Positions 8,889-17,153 of a DNA stretch of 64,000 nucleotides are shown here, in pieces (positions within the stretch are counted from its first letter, which is position 1; each line of letters starts with the position of its first letter). The notes under the pieces were generated by a model. The model was not told the origin of the DNA. It did no database searches and saw only the letters and a list, made by a program, of their open reading frames with translations. A program made the translations under genes and the position numbers. The stretch lies in assembly GCF_022606355.1 (NCBI RefSeq), contig NZ_JAHHZQ010000004.1:639312-703311 (forward strand). The letters run 5' to 3'. The DNA comes from Leifsonia shinshuensis (GTDB lineage Bacteria > Actinomycetota > Actinomycetes > Actinomycetales > Microbacteriaceae).

Positions 8889-10085
8889 ATGCTCGTCGAC
8901 GAAGCGCACCGCCCCACTCCCGCCGAACCTCGTCGGGCCGGGGCGGACGGACCTCTGGTCCCGGGGCGCGCGCTGCGTCCGCGCACCAAGGTGCTCCCGG
9001 AGCACGCGCGCAACCACAACCGCTCGCTCGTGCTGCAGTCGCTGTACCGCGACGGGCAGGCGAGCAGGGCGGACCTCGCCAGGGAGACCGGGCTCACCCG
9101 CGTCACCATCTCCGACCTCGTCGGCGAGTTGATCGCCGAGGGCCTGGTGGTCGAGCTCGGTCAGCGCGGCGACGCCCGCCCGGGCAAGCCGGCCGTCCTC
9201 CTGGACGTCAACCGATCGGCCACCCAGATCGTGGGCGTGGACCTCAGCGAGCACGCCGTCTTCCGCGGCGCCGTCCTCGACATCGACGGCCGGGTTCTGC
9301 GAAGCGCCGAGGTCGCCCTCGCGGGAAGCCGCGGCGAGGACGCTGCCGCGAAGGTGCTCGCGCTGGTGGACGAGCTCGTCAAGGCCGCCACAGCGCCCAT
9401 CCTCGGCATCGGGATCGGTTCCCCTGGCATCGTCGACGCGACCGGCACGGTGGTCGCGGCGCCCAACCTGGGATGGACCGATGTGCCGCTGCAACGCACG
9501 CTCGCCGAGCGGACGGGCCTGGCGGTCTTCGTCGCGAACGATGCCAACGTCGCCGTGCTGGCCGAGCACGGTTTCGGAGACGCGCACGGCGACATGATGC
9601 TCGTCAAGGTCGGCCACGGAGTGGGCTCCGGGCTGCTCGTCGCCGGCGCGCTCGTGTTCGGCAGCCGGTTCGCCGCCGGTGAGATCGGCCAGGTGATGGT
9701 CGGCACCGACGACGGCTCGGAGGGGCCCTACGACCGCGAGAAGTGCCTCGAGGCCTGGGTCGCGGTGCCCCGTCTCGAGTCCAGGATCGCAGCGGAAGCG
9801 GTCGCCGGGCGTCCCGTCGAGCCGGTGCTGCGCGAGGCGGGTCAGCGACTCGGTGTCGCCCTGGCGCCGATCGTCGGCGCCCTGAACCTCTCGGAGGTCG
9901 TGCTGAGCGGTCCGGAAGAGCTGCTGTCCGGCGCGCTGATCGACGCCCTCGGCGAGACGCTCCGCAATCGCACGATGGCGGGCTTCCACTCCGACGTGAC
10001 GCTCCGGATGACCAGTCAGGGCAGGGACATCGTGCTGCGCGGCTGCGTGGTGATGGTGCTCTCCGCCCAGCTCGGCGTGTCCTGA
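8889..10085 (+). CDS. ROK-family transcriptional regulator with degenerate zinc motif
   Basis: About 398 residues. An N-terminal MarR-like winged helix (residues about 40-100, SRADLARETGLTRVTISDLVGELIAEGL) precedes a ROK sugar-kinase fold (LGIGIGSPGIVDATGTVVAAPNLGW; VANDANVAVLAEHGFG). In typical ROK proteins GEIGH is followed by CxCGxxGC, which binds zinc. Here the segment reads GEIGQ and then GPYDREKCLEAW, so the His and all but one Cys are lost. The protein is therefore probably a repressor or activator without kinase-type zinc architecture. I prefer ATG 8889 over TTG 8868. It converges on a second ROK gene. The effector sugar is unknown. Confidence 0.87.
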   Translation: MLVDEAHRPTPAEPRRAGADGPLVPGRALRPRTKVLPEHARNHNRSLVLQSLYRDGQASRADLARETGLTRVTISDLVGELIAEGLVVELGQRGDARPGKPAVLLDVNRSATQIVGVDLSEHAVFRGAVLDIDGRVLRSAEVALAGSRGEDAAAKVLALVDELVKAATAPILGIGIGSPGIVDATGTVVAAPNLGWTDVPLQRTLAERTGLAVFVANDANVAVLAEHGFGDAHGDMMLVKVGHGVGSGLLVAGALVFGSRFAAGEIGQVMVGTDDGSEGPYDREKCLEAWVAVPRLESRIAAEAVAGRPVEPVLREAGQRLGVALAPIVGALNLSEVVLSGPEELLSGALIDALGETLRNRTMAGFHSDVTLRMTSQGRDIVLRGCVVMVLSAQLGVS

Positions 10086-10112
10086 TGACGCCGGTCGCCG
10101 CTCACGCGCCGT

Positions 10113-11252
10113 TCAACGCGCCCAGCTGACGCCGAGCGTCGACTGGAGGGCGTACTGCGCCGCACCGCGGAACGGCTGCTCCAGTGCGGTCTTGGCGTAC
10201 CGGAAGCTGAGCGGCATCGCCGCCCGCACGGGATGCCGCGCGGCCTCGGCCCGCACGTGCCCGATGAAGTCGGCGCCGAGTTTGGGGGCGGCCCCGCCGA
10301 GCACGATGTTGGGCACGTCGAGCGCAGCTCCCACCATGAGGAGTGCGCGGGCCAGCGTTCTGGCGCCGGTTGCGATCCTCTCGCGCGACTCGGGGAGGGC
10401 GGCGAGGGCCGCGACGTCCACGGCCTCCAGATCGGCGCCGTGGGGGAGCCCCAGGAGGCTGGTGACCGAGACGACCTCTTCGAGGCAGCCGCGATTGCCG
10501 CACGCGCACACGGGCGCGTCGTCGCCGAAGAGCACAGGGACGTGGCCGATCTCGCCCGCACGGTGGGAGGCGCCGGCCAGCACCGCGCCGTCGACGATCA
10601 CCGCAGCGCCGACGCCGGTGCTGAGCGAGACGAACAGCAGGTTGGCGCCGAACTCGTCCGAGACCTCGTAGTCGGCGATCGCCTCGGCGTCCGCGTCGTT
10701 GACGAGCCGCACCGGGGCGGACACGATCCCGGAGAGCTCGCGCCCCAGATCGACGTCGACCCAGCCGAGCTGCACGCTCTCCCGGATCAGGTCGCCGTCG
10801 GCGATGCCGGGCACCTGGATGCCCACGGCGGTGACCCGCGCGGTCGTCGCCGCAGCCAGTCTGCGCACGACCGAACGGACGTCGTCGAGCGTCGCCGTGC
10901 TCGTCGTGCGGTGGGCGATGCTCGTGACGACGTCGCCGAGGAGGTCGACCACCGCCCCGCGGACGAGCCCCGGCTGCACGATCACCGAAAGCAGCACGTT
11001 GTGCTCCGCGTCCACGCGCAGCGTCGTGGCGCGCTTGCCGCCTGTGCTCTCGGCCAGCCGGCCCTCGATGACGAGTCCATCGGCGATCAGACCGGCGAGA
11101 AGCGACGAGACGGTGGCGGAGGTCAGGCCCGTCCGGCGGGCGATGGCGGCGCGCGTGGCGAGCCCGTCGCCCGACAGCACCAGCTGGAGCGCCGTGGTCA
11201 GGTTGCGCTCGCGCACGGCGGACTGCGTCGCCTTGCCGTGTTCGTCTGCCAC
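10113..11252 (-). CDS. ROK-family transcriptional regulator
   Basis: A 379-residue ROK protein with an N-terminal winged helix (TRAAIARRTGLTSATVSSLLAGLIADGLV) and a complete ROK domain: VGIQVPGIADGDLI, VRLVNDADAEAIADYE, GEIGHVPVLFGDDAPVCACGNRGCLEE. The CACGNRGC cysteines and the GEIGH histidine form an intact zinc site, unlike in the convergent neighbour. The start is GTG 11252 with GAGGAGGA seven bases upstream. It is divergent from the isochorismatase-like gene across about 58 bases, so it may regulate that promoter, but no sugar-uptake operon is adjacent to suggest a ligand. Confidence 0.9.
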   Translation of the reverse strand: MADEHGKATQSAVRERNLTTALQLVLSGDGLATRAAIARRTGLTSATVSSLLAGLIADGLVIEGRLAESTGGKRATTLRVDAEHNVLLSVIVQPGLVRGAVVDLLGDVVTSIAHRTTSTATLDDVRSVVRRLAAATTARVTAVGIQVPGIADGDLIRESVQLGWVDVDLGRELSGIVSAPVRLVNDADAEAIADYEVSDEFGANLLFVSLSTGVGAAVIVDGAVLAGASHRAGEIGHVPVLFGDDAPVCACGNRGCLEEVVSVTSLLGLPHGADLEAVDVAALAALPESRERIATGARTLARALLMVGAALDVPNIVLGGAAPKLGADFIGHVRAEAARHPVRAAMPLSFRYAKTALEQPFRGAAQYALQSTLGVSWAR

Positions 11253-11310
11253 TGTCCTCCTCGAGACCCCCGGTTTACGACCCTAGCGAATGCGGCGCAT
11301 GATGGAGCGC

Positions 11311-11829
11311 ATGGGATATGGCCTCATCCTCGTCGACGTACAGCGGAACATGCTGGAAGGTCGGGACGCCGTCGCCGGCGCAGCCGCCTTCCGCGACCTG
11401 CTCTCCGGTCTGCTCGACGCCGCCAGAGACGCCGACGCTGCGATCATCCATGTCAAGAACGACGGCCGCGCCGGCGACCCGGACGAGCCGGGCACCCCCG
11501 GCTGGGAGCTGGTGTTCGCGCCGTTGCCCGGTGAGCCGGTGGTGCGCAAGGACGCGGCGAACACGTTCGAGTCCAACCCGGCCCTCGCGGATGTGCTGCG
11601 CGCGATGGGTGTCGACACCGTGGTGGTCGCGGGGCTGCAGAGCGAGTACTGCGTCCAGGCCACCGCTGTCGGGGCGCTCGAGCGCGGTTTCGATGTCATC
11701 GTCCCCGCCGGCGCCCACTCGACCTACGACGACGGCGAGCCCGCGGCCGACATCGTCGAGCGCGTCACGCTCGAGCTCGTCGCGGCGGGGGTGGAGGTCC
11801 CGGAGCTCGACGAGCTCACCTTCGACTGA
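11311..11829 (+). CDS. Isochorismatase-family cysteine hydrolase
   Basis: A 172-residue single-domain cysteine hydrolase. The catalytic triad is visible as D9 (LILVDVQRNML), K80 (VVRKDAANTF) and C114 (SEYCVQAT). Family members hydrolyse isochorismate, nicotinamide, N-carbamoyl compounds or related amides; nothing in the sequence fixes the substrate. Several in-frame ATGs occur (11290, 11299, 11302, 11311); I chose 11311 (MGYGLILVDVQ) because it begins at the first beta strand and has ATGGAG just upstream. Its last 106 bases overlap the 3' end of jetD on the opposite strand. Confidence 0.85.
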   Translation: MGYGLILVDVQRNMLEGRDAVAGAAAFRDLLSGLLDAARDADAAIIHVKNDGRAGDPDEPGTPGWELVFAPLPGEPVVRKDAANTFESNPALADVLRAMGVDTVVVAGLQSEYCVQATAVGALERGFDVIVPAGAHSTYDDGEPAADIVERVTLELVAAGVEVPELDELTFD

Positions 11830-12980
11830 AGGCGAAGCGCCGCAGCCAGCGCCTCGACGGCGACGGCGTGACCGAGCCGCTCCTGCTCGAGGCGGTGCGG
11901 CCCTTCTGCGACGACGGCCAGCGCGTCGAGCTCGGCCGGAGTGAGCGTGTCCTCCGGCGGGTCCGCACGCGTCGCGTCGGGCACCGCGAGATGACGATGG
12001 CGTGCGAACGTCGAAGTGTCCATCAGGACCGACGAGAGCCGCGGGAGGATCGCGCGGGCGCGCGACAGGAGCGTGAGCCCTGCTCGGTCGAGGTCGCCCC
12101 AGTACACGACCTCCGCGGACAGCACCCACGGAAGCAAGCCCAGCGGACGGACATTGTTGCCCAGAGAGTGGATGATGACCAGGCCTGGCACATCGCCGAG
12201 GACGAACGCGGACTCCTTGTTCTCCACCACCAGCACCCGGGCGGGCGCGACGGGCAGAGCGGCGAGCTCGTCGACCGGCGCCCGCAGGTGCCTCACGCCG
12301 CCGACGCGGGCGCGGTCGGCAGGGTCGCAGAGGATCAGGTCGGCCTGCGCGGGAGGGACCACGAGCCCGAGGGCGTCCAGGTCGCGTTGGTCGAGATCGT
12401 CCTCCGTGATGTCGGCGGTGTCGTCGGACCCGAGGAGAGCCAGCACTCGTCCGCGGTTCCGCGCCAGCCACTTGGTGTGCATCCCCTCGATCGGCACGGC
12501 GCGGGGGAGCAGGCCGCTCCGCGGGTTCTCGCGGAAGAAGACGGCTGCCGCCACCGCGAGGCGGAAGTCGGGCTCCGCGAGGGCGAGGATCGACGCGATC
12601 CGGTGCTGCGGCCGGAAGCCGAGGGCGCCGAGCTCGGTCCAACGGGCACCGGCGATGGCCCACGTGGCGCGATCGCCGTCGTCGATCGCGGCCAAGGCGC
12701 CGACCGTGGCGAAGTCGAGACGGGCCGGAACCGTCACCGGGCCGAACGCGGTCTTGGGCCGGGTGATCTCGGTGAGCGTGACGCCCTCCGCTCGGTCGGC
12801 CCAGTCGTACCAGTCGTCAGCCCAACGATCGACATCGTCGCGCCGGGTCACGATCGTCCGGGCATCGGGAGGGCTCAGCGACACCGTCAGCGACATCGAC
12901 CCGGGCGCCACGAGCTCCCGGCTCCAGCCGTTCGCGAAGCGCTCGCGGAGCAGGCGCAGCGTCTCCTCGAGCGTTCTCAC
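11724..12980 (-). CDS. jetD: Wadjet system nuclease subunit JetD (DUF3322/DUF2220)
   Basis: A 418-residue protein. Residues about 1-185 match the DUF3322 N-terminal domain (IEGMHTKWLARNRGRVLALLG). Residues about 215-370 form a Toprim-like DUF2220 domain with the acidic residues E253 in VVENKES and D296/D298 in WGDLDRAG. In Wadjet complexes JetD cuts plasmid DNA after the JetABC motor has extruded it. It is the last gene of the operon, starting at GTG 12980, 13 bases after jetC. The last 35 or so residues are Ser/Ala-rich and encoded opposite the isochorismatase gene, so the true functional end may be earlier. Confidence 0.93.
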   Translation of the reverse strand: MRTLEETLRLLRERFANGWSRELVAPGSMSLTVSLSPPDARTIVTRRDDVDRWADDWYDWADRAEGVTLTEITRPKTAFGPVTVPARLDFATVGALAAIDDGDRATWAIAGARWTELGALGFRPQHRIASILALAEPDFRLAVAAAVFFRENPRSGLLPRAVPIEGMHTKWLARNRGRVLALLGSDDTADITEDDLDQRDLDALGLVVPPAQADLILCDPADRARVGGVRHLRAPVDELAALPVAPARVLVVENKESAFVLGDVPGLVIIHSLGNNVRPLGLLPWVLSAEVVYWGDLDRAGLTLLSRARAILPRLSSVLMDTSTFARHRHLAVPDATRADPPEDTLTPAELDALAVVAEGPHRLEQERLGHAVAVEALAAALRLQSKVSSSSSGTSTPAATSSSVTRSTMSAAGSPSS

Positions 12981-12993
12981 CAGGCGGAGCCCC

Positions 12994-15900
12994 TCACTCC
13001 GGCAGGAGGGCGAGTCGCTCGCCCTCCAGCGCCTCGCGGATGCTGAGCGAGTAGATGCGAGAGAAGCCGGGTCGGGCCGGGTCGCCCGTGATGTAGGCGA
13101 CCGACTCGACGTGTTCCTCGAAGGCGTTGACCTTGTCGCGCGGCGCGCCGACGATGAGCTGGAAGCCGAGCCCGCGGAAGGCTGCGAGCGCGCGACCCGT
13201 GTACTCGTTGTCGGCCTTGACGAAGCCCTCGTCGAGCACGATGGGCGCGTAGGTCGGGATCGCGTCCGTACCGTCGCCCAGCCGGTACCGCAAGGCGGCG
13301 CCGAGCACGAAGGCGATCAGCTCCTGGCCTTCTCCTCCCGACTTTCCCGCGACGCCCTCGTGGACGATCTGGGTGCCGTCGGCACGGGTCTCGATCGCGC
13401 GGAACTGGTAGTGCTCGCGCGCGTCGAGGACACGCCGGCGCCAGGCCTCGCCCGCCCGCGATCGCTCCTCGAGGCGCGACAGGTCGCGTCGGAGTTCGAG
13501 GAAGTCGCGTTCGACGGCGGAGGCATCTCTGCGGTCCGAGCCCGCCTGGCCGGAGGTGTGCCGCCGGAGCGTGCGCGTGAACTCGTGGAGGTCGCTGTTC
13601 GAGATCGGGCGCGGCTCGATGTCGAGCGTCGAGCCCTGCCGGAACTCGATTCCGCGGAGAGCGTTCGAGATCGGCCGCACCCCGCGCCGGATCGTGTGGC
13701 CGTCGTCCTCGATCTGGCGGAGCAGCGCCCGCAGGCTGTCGCCCATGCTCGCTCCCGCCTTCACGAGCCAGTCGGCTTTCGCACGGGGCAGGTCGTCCTC
13801 GACGAGGGTGCGGTGGATGGCGAGCACAGCGGGCAGGCTGTCGATCGTGGCGTCGATCTCGGCAGTGGGATCCAGGTCGCGGAACCGTTCGAGCGTGAGC
13901 ACGATCACCTCCGAGAGGTGCTCGACGCTGTGCTGGTGCGTGTCGATCTGGTCGCGCAGCGCTCCCAGCGCCTCGGCGTAGCGGCGATCGACGTCGGCGG
14001 ACTGCTTCGGCGCCGCGAACGGGAGGGTCCCGAGCAGCAGGCGCTCGTCCGGTGTGAGCGGGGTGTTGCGCTCCAGCGTGTCGGCGACGCTGTCCTCGAT
14101 GTCGTTGAGGTCGGCGTGCTCCGCCTCGAGCTCGTCGAGCTTCGCCTGGATAGCGGCCGAGCGCTTCGCCGCCGCGATGCGGGCGCGGTCGTGCCGGTCC
14201 GCCTCGTCCTGGAGCGCCGCGGCCTCCGGGTTGTCGACGGCAACCCGGGCGAGCTGAGCGGTGAGCTCGGCCACCCGGGCCTCGTGGGGGAGGAGCTCGA
14301 TCGCGTCCCACTCGACGGCACGGACGGCGGCGAGTGCTTCGCCGCGGCCCCGCGCCGCGCTGTGCGCGGCCTCCGCCCGGTCCGATTCGGCGCGTGCCTC
14401 GCCGAGCTCGATCTCCAGCTCGGCGATCCGCGACGCCAGCTCGTGAATGCGCGGGGCGTTGTCGAGTCCGATCCAGGACGCGGTGCGGCGGTCGTCCTTG
14501 ATGACGCGTCCGCGCGCGGCGGACCGCATGCCTGCGCGCGTCACCGCCGCGGAGATGCCCGCACCGCGCGGCGCATCGAGCTCGTCGGGCGACTCGACGC
14601 ACAGCACGCTGCGGTCGCGGACGAGCTCGTCGTGGAGCCAGCCCCAGAACGGGCTGGCCTCGTCGAAGTGAAGCAGGGCGGGAACGGTCCGGTCGATCGG
14701 GTCGAGCTCGGGCGCGCGTCCGGCCGTGGCGGGCACCAGCACGACCCGTCCGCGCATGTCGCCGTCGTTGACGAACCGTCGGACGGCCGCGAAGCTGCGC
14801 TCGTCGACGAGGAGGTGCGTCGCCGTCTCCCCGAGCACGGCCTCGACCGCTCGGCTCCAGTCCCGGCGCCCGGCGGCCACCTCGAACAGCTCGCCCACGT
14901 ACGGGAGGCTGGTGGCCGGGAGGCCGACGCCCGCAGCGATGCGGCGCCGACGCTCGTCCGCGTCGGCCGGCACGTTGCTGCTGCGCTGCTCGTACGAGCG
15001 CTTCTCCTCGGCGGCAGCGGCGATGGCCTTCTTGGCGGCGTCGACGCGACCGGCGAGCTCGTAGCGCTGCGCCTTCTCGTCGTCGTCGGACGCGGCGGCC
15101 GTCAGAAGGGCTTCCGCCTGCTCCTGCAGTCGGGCGAGCTGCTCGGCGGACTCCGGCGCGTCCAGTCCGGCCCGGGCGAACATGGCGTCGGCCGCGGCCC
15201 GATCCCGTCTCTGGGCCAGCAGGAAACGCTCGGCCGAGTCCAGTTCGCGGCGCAGGGCCACCGACGGGTCCCCGCCGAGGGCGGTCAGGCGGGCCTGCGC
15301 GTCCTGCAGGGCACGGTGCGCCGTGCCCTCGTCCGACTCGGCGGTACGGCGGAGCGTCTCCTGTTCGCGCTTGCGCTCGCGGACCGCGTCCACCTGGCCG
15401 GAGACCCAGTCGCGCACGTGCTCGGCGAGCCAGACCCGCAGGCGCGGGTCGTCCTCGCCCTCCGCGGGGCTCAGCAGCAGGCGCTTGCCCGTCGCGTCGT
15501 CACGCGCGGCCTCGAGCTGCTCCGCCCGGGCGGGGATATCCGCCAGCACCTCCAGCTTGCGCCGGGTGGTCTCGAAGACGTCGTAGAGTGCGGAGGCCTC
15601 ACGGTAGCTGCTGAGCGTGGTCTCCCACCGGGACAGCGCGCGGGGCTCGGTCAGCACGAAGCTCTTGAACAGCTCGTCGATCGAGAAGACGCCCTTCGAC
15701 GCCTGCGCGCGGCGCAGCAGAGTGAGCGCCTTCAGCTGCGACTCGTCGCTGCCGCCGATGCCGAGCTCCTCGCAGAGCCGCACGCGCAGCTCGGGCTGCG
15801 AGGAGGTCACGAGGTCGCGCTCCGGGTGCACCAGCCGGCCGAGGGAGGCGCGCGTGAGCGGCGACGAGCTCCCCGGTTCCTGCACCAGCTCGGTCAGGCG

Positions 15901-16401
15901 CGCGAGCGGGAACTCCCCGTGCGCCAGGAGGTAGACGGTCGCCGAGGTGACCTCGTCCTGCGTCGAGGTGTCCGGGCCGATCCAGGCGAGTCGTGCTGCG
16001 GTGACCGTCTCGCCGAGCTCGGTGCGCCACGTGATCGCGGCGCCGCTCGGAAACGCGGTGCCGAGCGGGCGCAGGAAGTGCGTGGTCGTCGAGTCCGAGC
16101 CGGCGTCCTTCACCTCGTCGGTCTTTCCGCGCGCGTAGCTGTACACGGTCCGCTCGGAGCGTTGCCGGGAGTCGTCGCGCGCTGCGCGGTTGAACTCCTG
16201 CGGGTTCGGCATGATGACCGCCGACATGGCGTCCAGCACGGTCGACTTGCCGCGGCCGGTCGGGCCGAGGATGGCGATGCCGCCACGACCGACCGGCATC
16301 CGGTGCAGGCCGTCGTACGCTCCCCAGTTGAGGAGCTGGACGAGCTCGATGCGGAACTGGCCCCGGCGGACCAGCCCGTCGTCTTCGGGCAGGTCGTTCA
16401 C
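12994..16401 (-). CDS. jetC: Wadjet system SMC-like ATPase JetC
   Basis: A 1135-residue SMC/MukB-like ATPase. The N-terminal Walker A (GPTGRGKST, residues 46-54) and the C-terminal signature KSGGEGQEL (from about residue 1020) and Walker B APIVLDEG (about 1052-1059) form the ATPase head. Long Ala/Glu/Arg-rich helices between them are the expected coiled-coil arms, broken by a central hinge-like region (about 500-640). JetC is the loop-extruding motor of Wadjet, which recognises and restricts small circular DNA. Its GTG start overlaps the jetB stop by 4 bases (GTGA), supporting both the start and coupled translation. Confidence 0.95.
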   Translation of the reverse strand: MNDLPEDDGLVRRGQFRIELVQLLNWGAYDGLHRMPVGRGGIAILGPTGRGKSTVLDAMSAVIMPNPQEFNRAARDDSRQRSERTVYSYARGKTDEVKDAGSDSTTTHFLRPLGTAFPSGAAITWRTELGETVTAARLAWIGPDTSTQDEVTSATVYLLAHGEFPLARLTELVQEPGSSSPLTRASLGRLVHPERDLVTSSQPELRVRLCEELGIGGSDESQLKALTLLRRAQASKGVFSIDELFKSFVLTEPRALSRWETTLSSYREASALYDVFETTRRKLEVLADIPARAEQLEAARDDATGKRLLLSPAEGEDDPRLRVWLAEHVRDWVSGQVDAVRERKREQETLRRTAESDEGTAHRALQDAQARLTALGGDPSVALRRELDSAERFLLAQRRDRAAADAMFARAGLDAPESAEQLARLQEQAEALLTAAASDDDEKAQRYELAGRVDAAKKAIAAAAEEKRSYEQRSSNVPADADERRRRIAAGVGLPATSLPYVGELFEVAAGRRDWSRAVEAVLGETATHLLVDERSFAAVRRFVNDGDMRGRVVLVPATAGRAPELDPIDRTVPALLHFDEASPFWGWLHDELVRDRSVLCVESPDELDAPRGAGISAAVTRAGMRSAARGRVIKDDRRTASWIGLDNAPRIHELASRIAELEIELGEARAESDRAEAAHSAARGRGEALAAVRAVEWDAIELLPHEARVAELTAQLARVAVDNPEAAALQDEADRHDRARIAAAKRSAAIQAKLDELEAEHADLNDIEDSVADTLERNTPLTPDERLLLGTLPFAAPKQSADVDRRYAEALGALRDQIDTHQHSVEHLSEVIVLTLERFRDLDPTAEIDATIDSLPAVLAIHRTLVEDDLPRAKADWLVKAGASMGDSLRALLRQIEDDGHTIRRGVRPISNALRGIEFRQGSTLDIEPRPISNSDLHEFTRTLRRHTSGQAGSDRRDASAVERDFLELRRDLSRLEERSRAGEAWRRRVLDAREHYQFRAIETRADGTQIVHEGVAGKSGGEGQELIAFVLGAALRYRLGDGTDAIPTYAPIVLDEGFVKADNEYTGRALAAFRGLGFQLIVGAPRDKVNAFEEHVESVAYITGDPARPGFSRIYSLSIREALEGERLALLPE

Positions 16402-17153
16402 TCGCCGGCCTCCTCAGTGGTGTCGTCGGTGATGCCGTCTGCGGCGTCGTCCGTGTCGTCCGCTCCGTCGTCGGCGACGTCCTCGCCGGCCGCGGTGAGG
16501 AACGTCCGCTCCAGGTGCAGCAGCTGGTCCGTGCCGATCAGCGGCACCACGGCCGGCGACACCACGAACAGGTCGGGGTCCTCCGGGGTGGGCGTCAACA
16601 GCTCCAGCCGGTCGAGCGCCACGATCGCGGCCTGGACGCGTCGATCGGTGCGCACCTCGTCGTGCGACGAGTCGGCTTGGAACCGGCTGAGGAACTCGGC
16701 GATGTGGTCGCGGCTCACCGTGACGGGCTCGTCGGTCGCGTCGGTGTACGCGTGCTCCTGGCGCAGGAGCACCAGCAGCAGGGACGCGTCGCGCGAGAGG
16801 GGCTTCTCGCGCCGCAGGAGCACGGGCACGCCGTCCTCGCCGTTCTGCCTCTTGAAGGCGACCTCGTGCGCGACGTCCAGGTGCAGCGTCAGGAACAGCT
16901 CCTCCAGCCGTGCGCGGATGTCGGTCTCGTGGTCGAGCAGGCCGCGCCAGGCCTCCGGGTGCTTCCCGCGCGTGATGAACCGGCTGGTCAGCAGGGTGAC
17001 GAGCGCCAGCCGCGCCTCTCGGGGGAGGGCGTCGCCGACCAGCCGGTCCCCGAAGGCGTCCGAGGCGGTCGCGCCGTCGTCCTCACGATGCTCCGTCGCG
17101 GGTCCGCTGGCCGTCGCGGATCCACTGGCCGTCACGAATTCACTGTCCGTCAC
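16398..17153 (-). CDS. jetB: Wadjet system kleisin-associated subunit JetB (DUF4194)
   Basis: A 251-residue DUF4194 protein, counterpart of MukE. After a Ser/Thr/Ala-rich N terminus (residues 1-35) it has the family core LVTLLTSRFITRGKHPEAWRGLL, LLRREKPLSRDASLLLVLLRQE and a winged-helix-like RVQAAIVALDRLELLTPT. The C terminus is a highly acidic tail (DDGADDTDDAADG). JetB bridges JetA and JetC in the Wadjet motor. The start at GTG 17153 is fixed by a 4-base overlap with the jetA stop; the stop overlaps jetC in the same way. Confidence 0.93.
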   Translation of the reverse strand: MTDSEFVTASGSATASGPATEHREDDGATASDAFGDRLVGDALPREARLALVTLLTSRFITRGKHPEAWRGLLDHETDIRARLEELFLTLHLDVAHEVAFKRQNGEDGVPVLLRREKPLSRDASLLLVLLRQEHAYTDATDEPVTVSRDHIAEFLSRFQADSSHDEVRTDRRVQAAIVALDRLELLTPTPEDPDLFVVSPAVVPLIGTDQLLHLERTFLTAAGEDVADDGADDTDDAADGITDDTTEEAGE

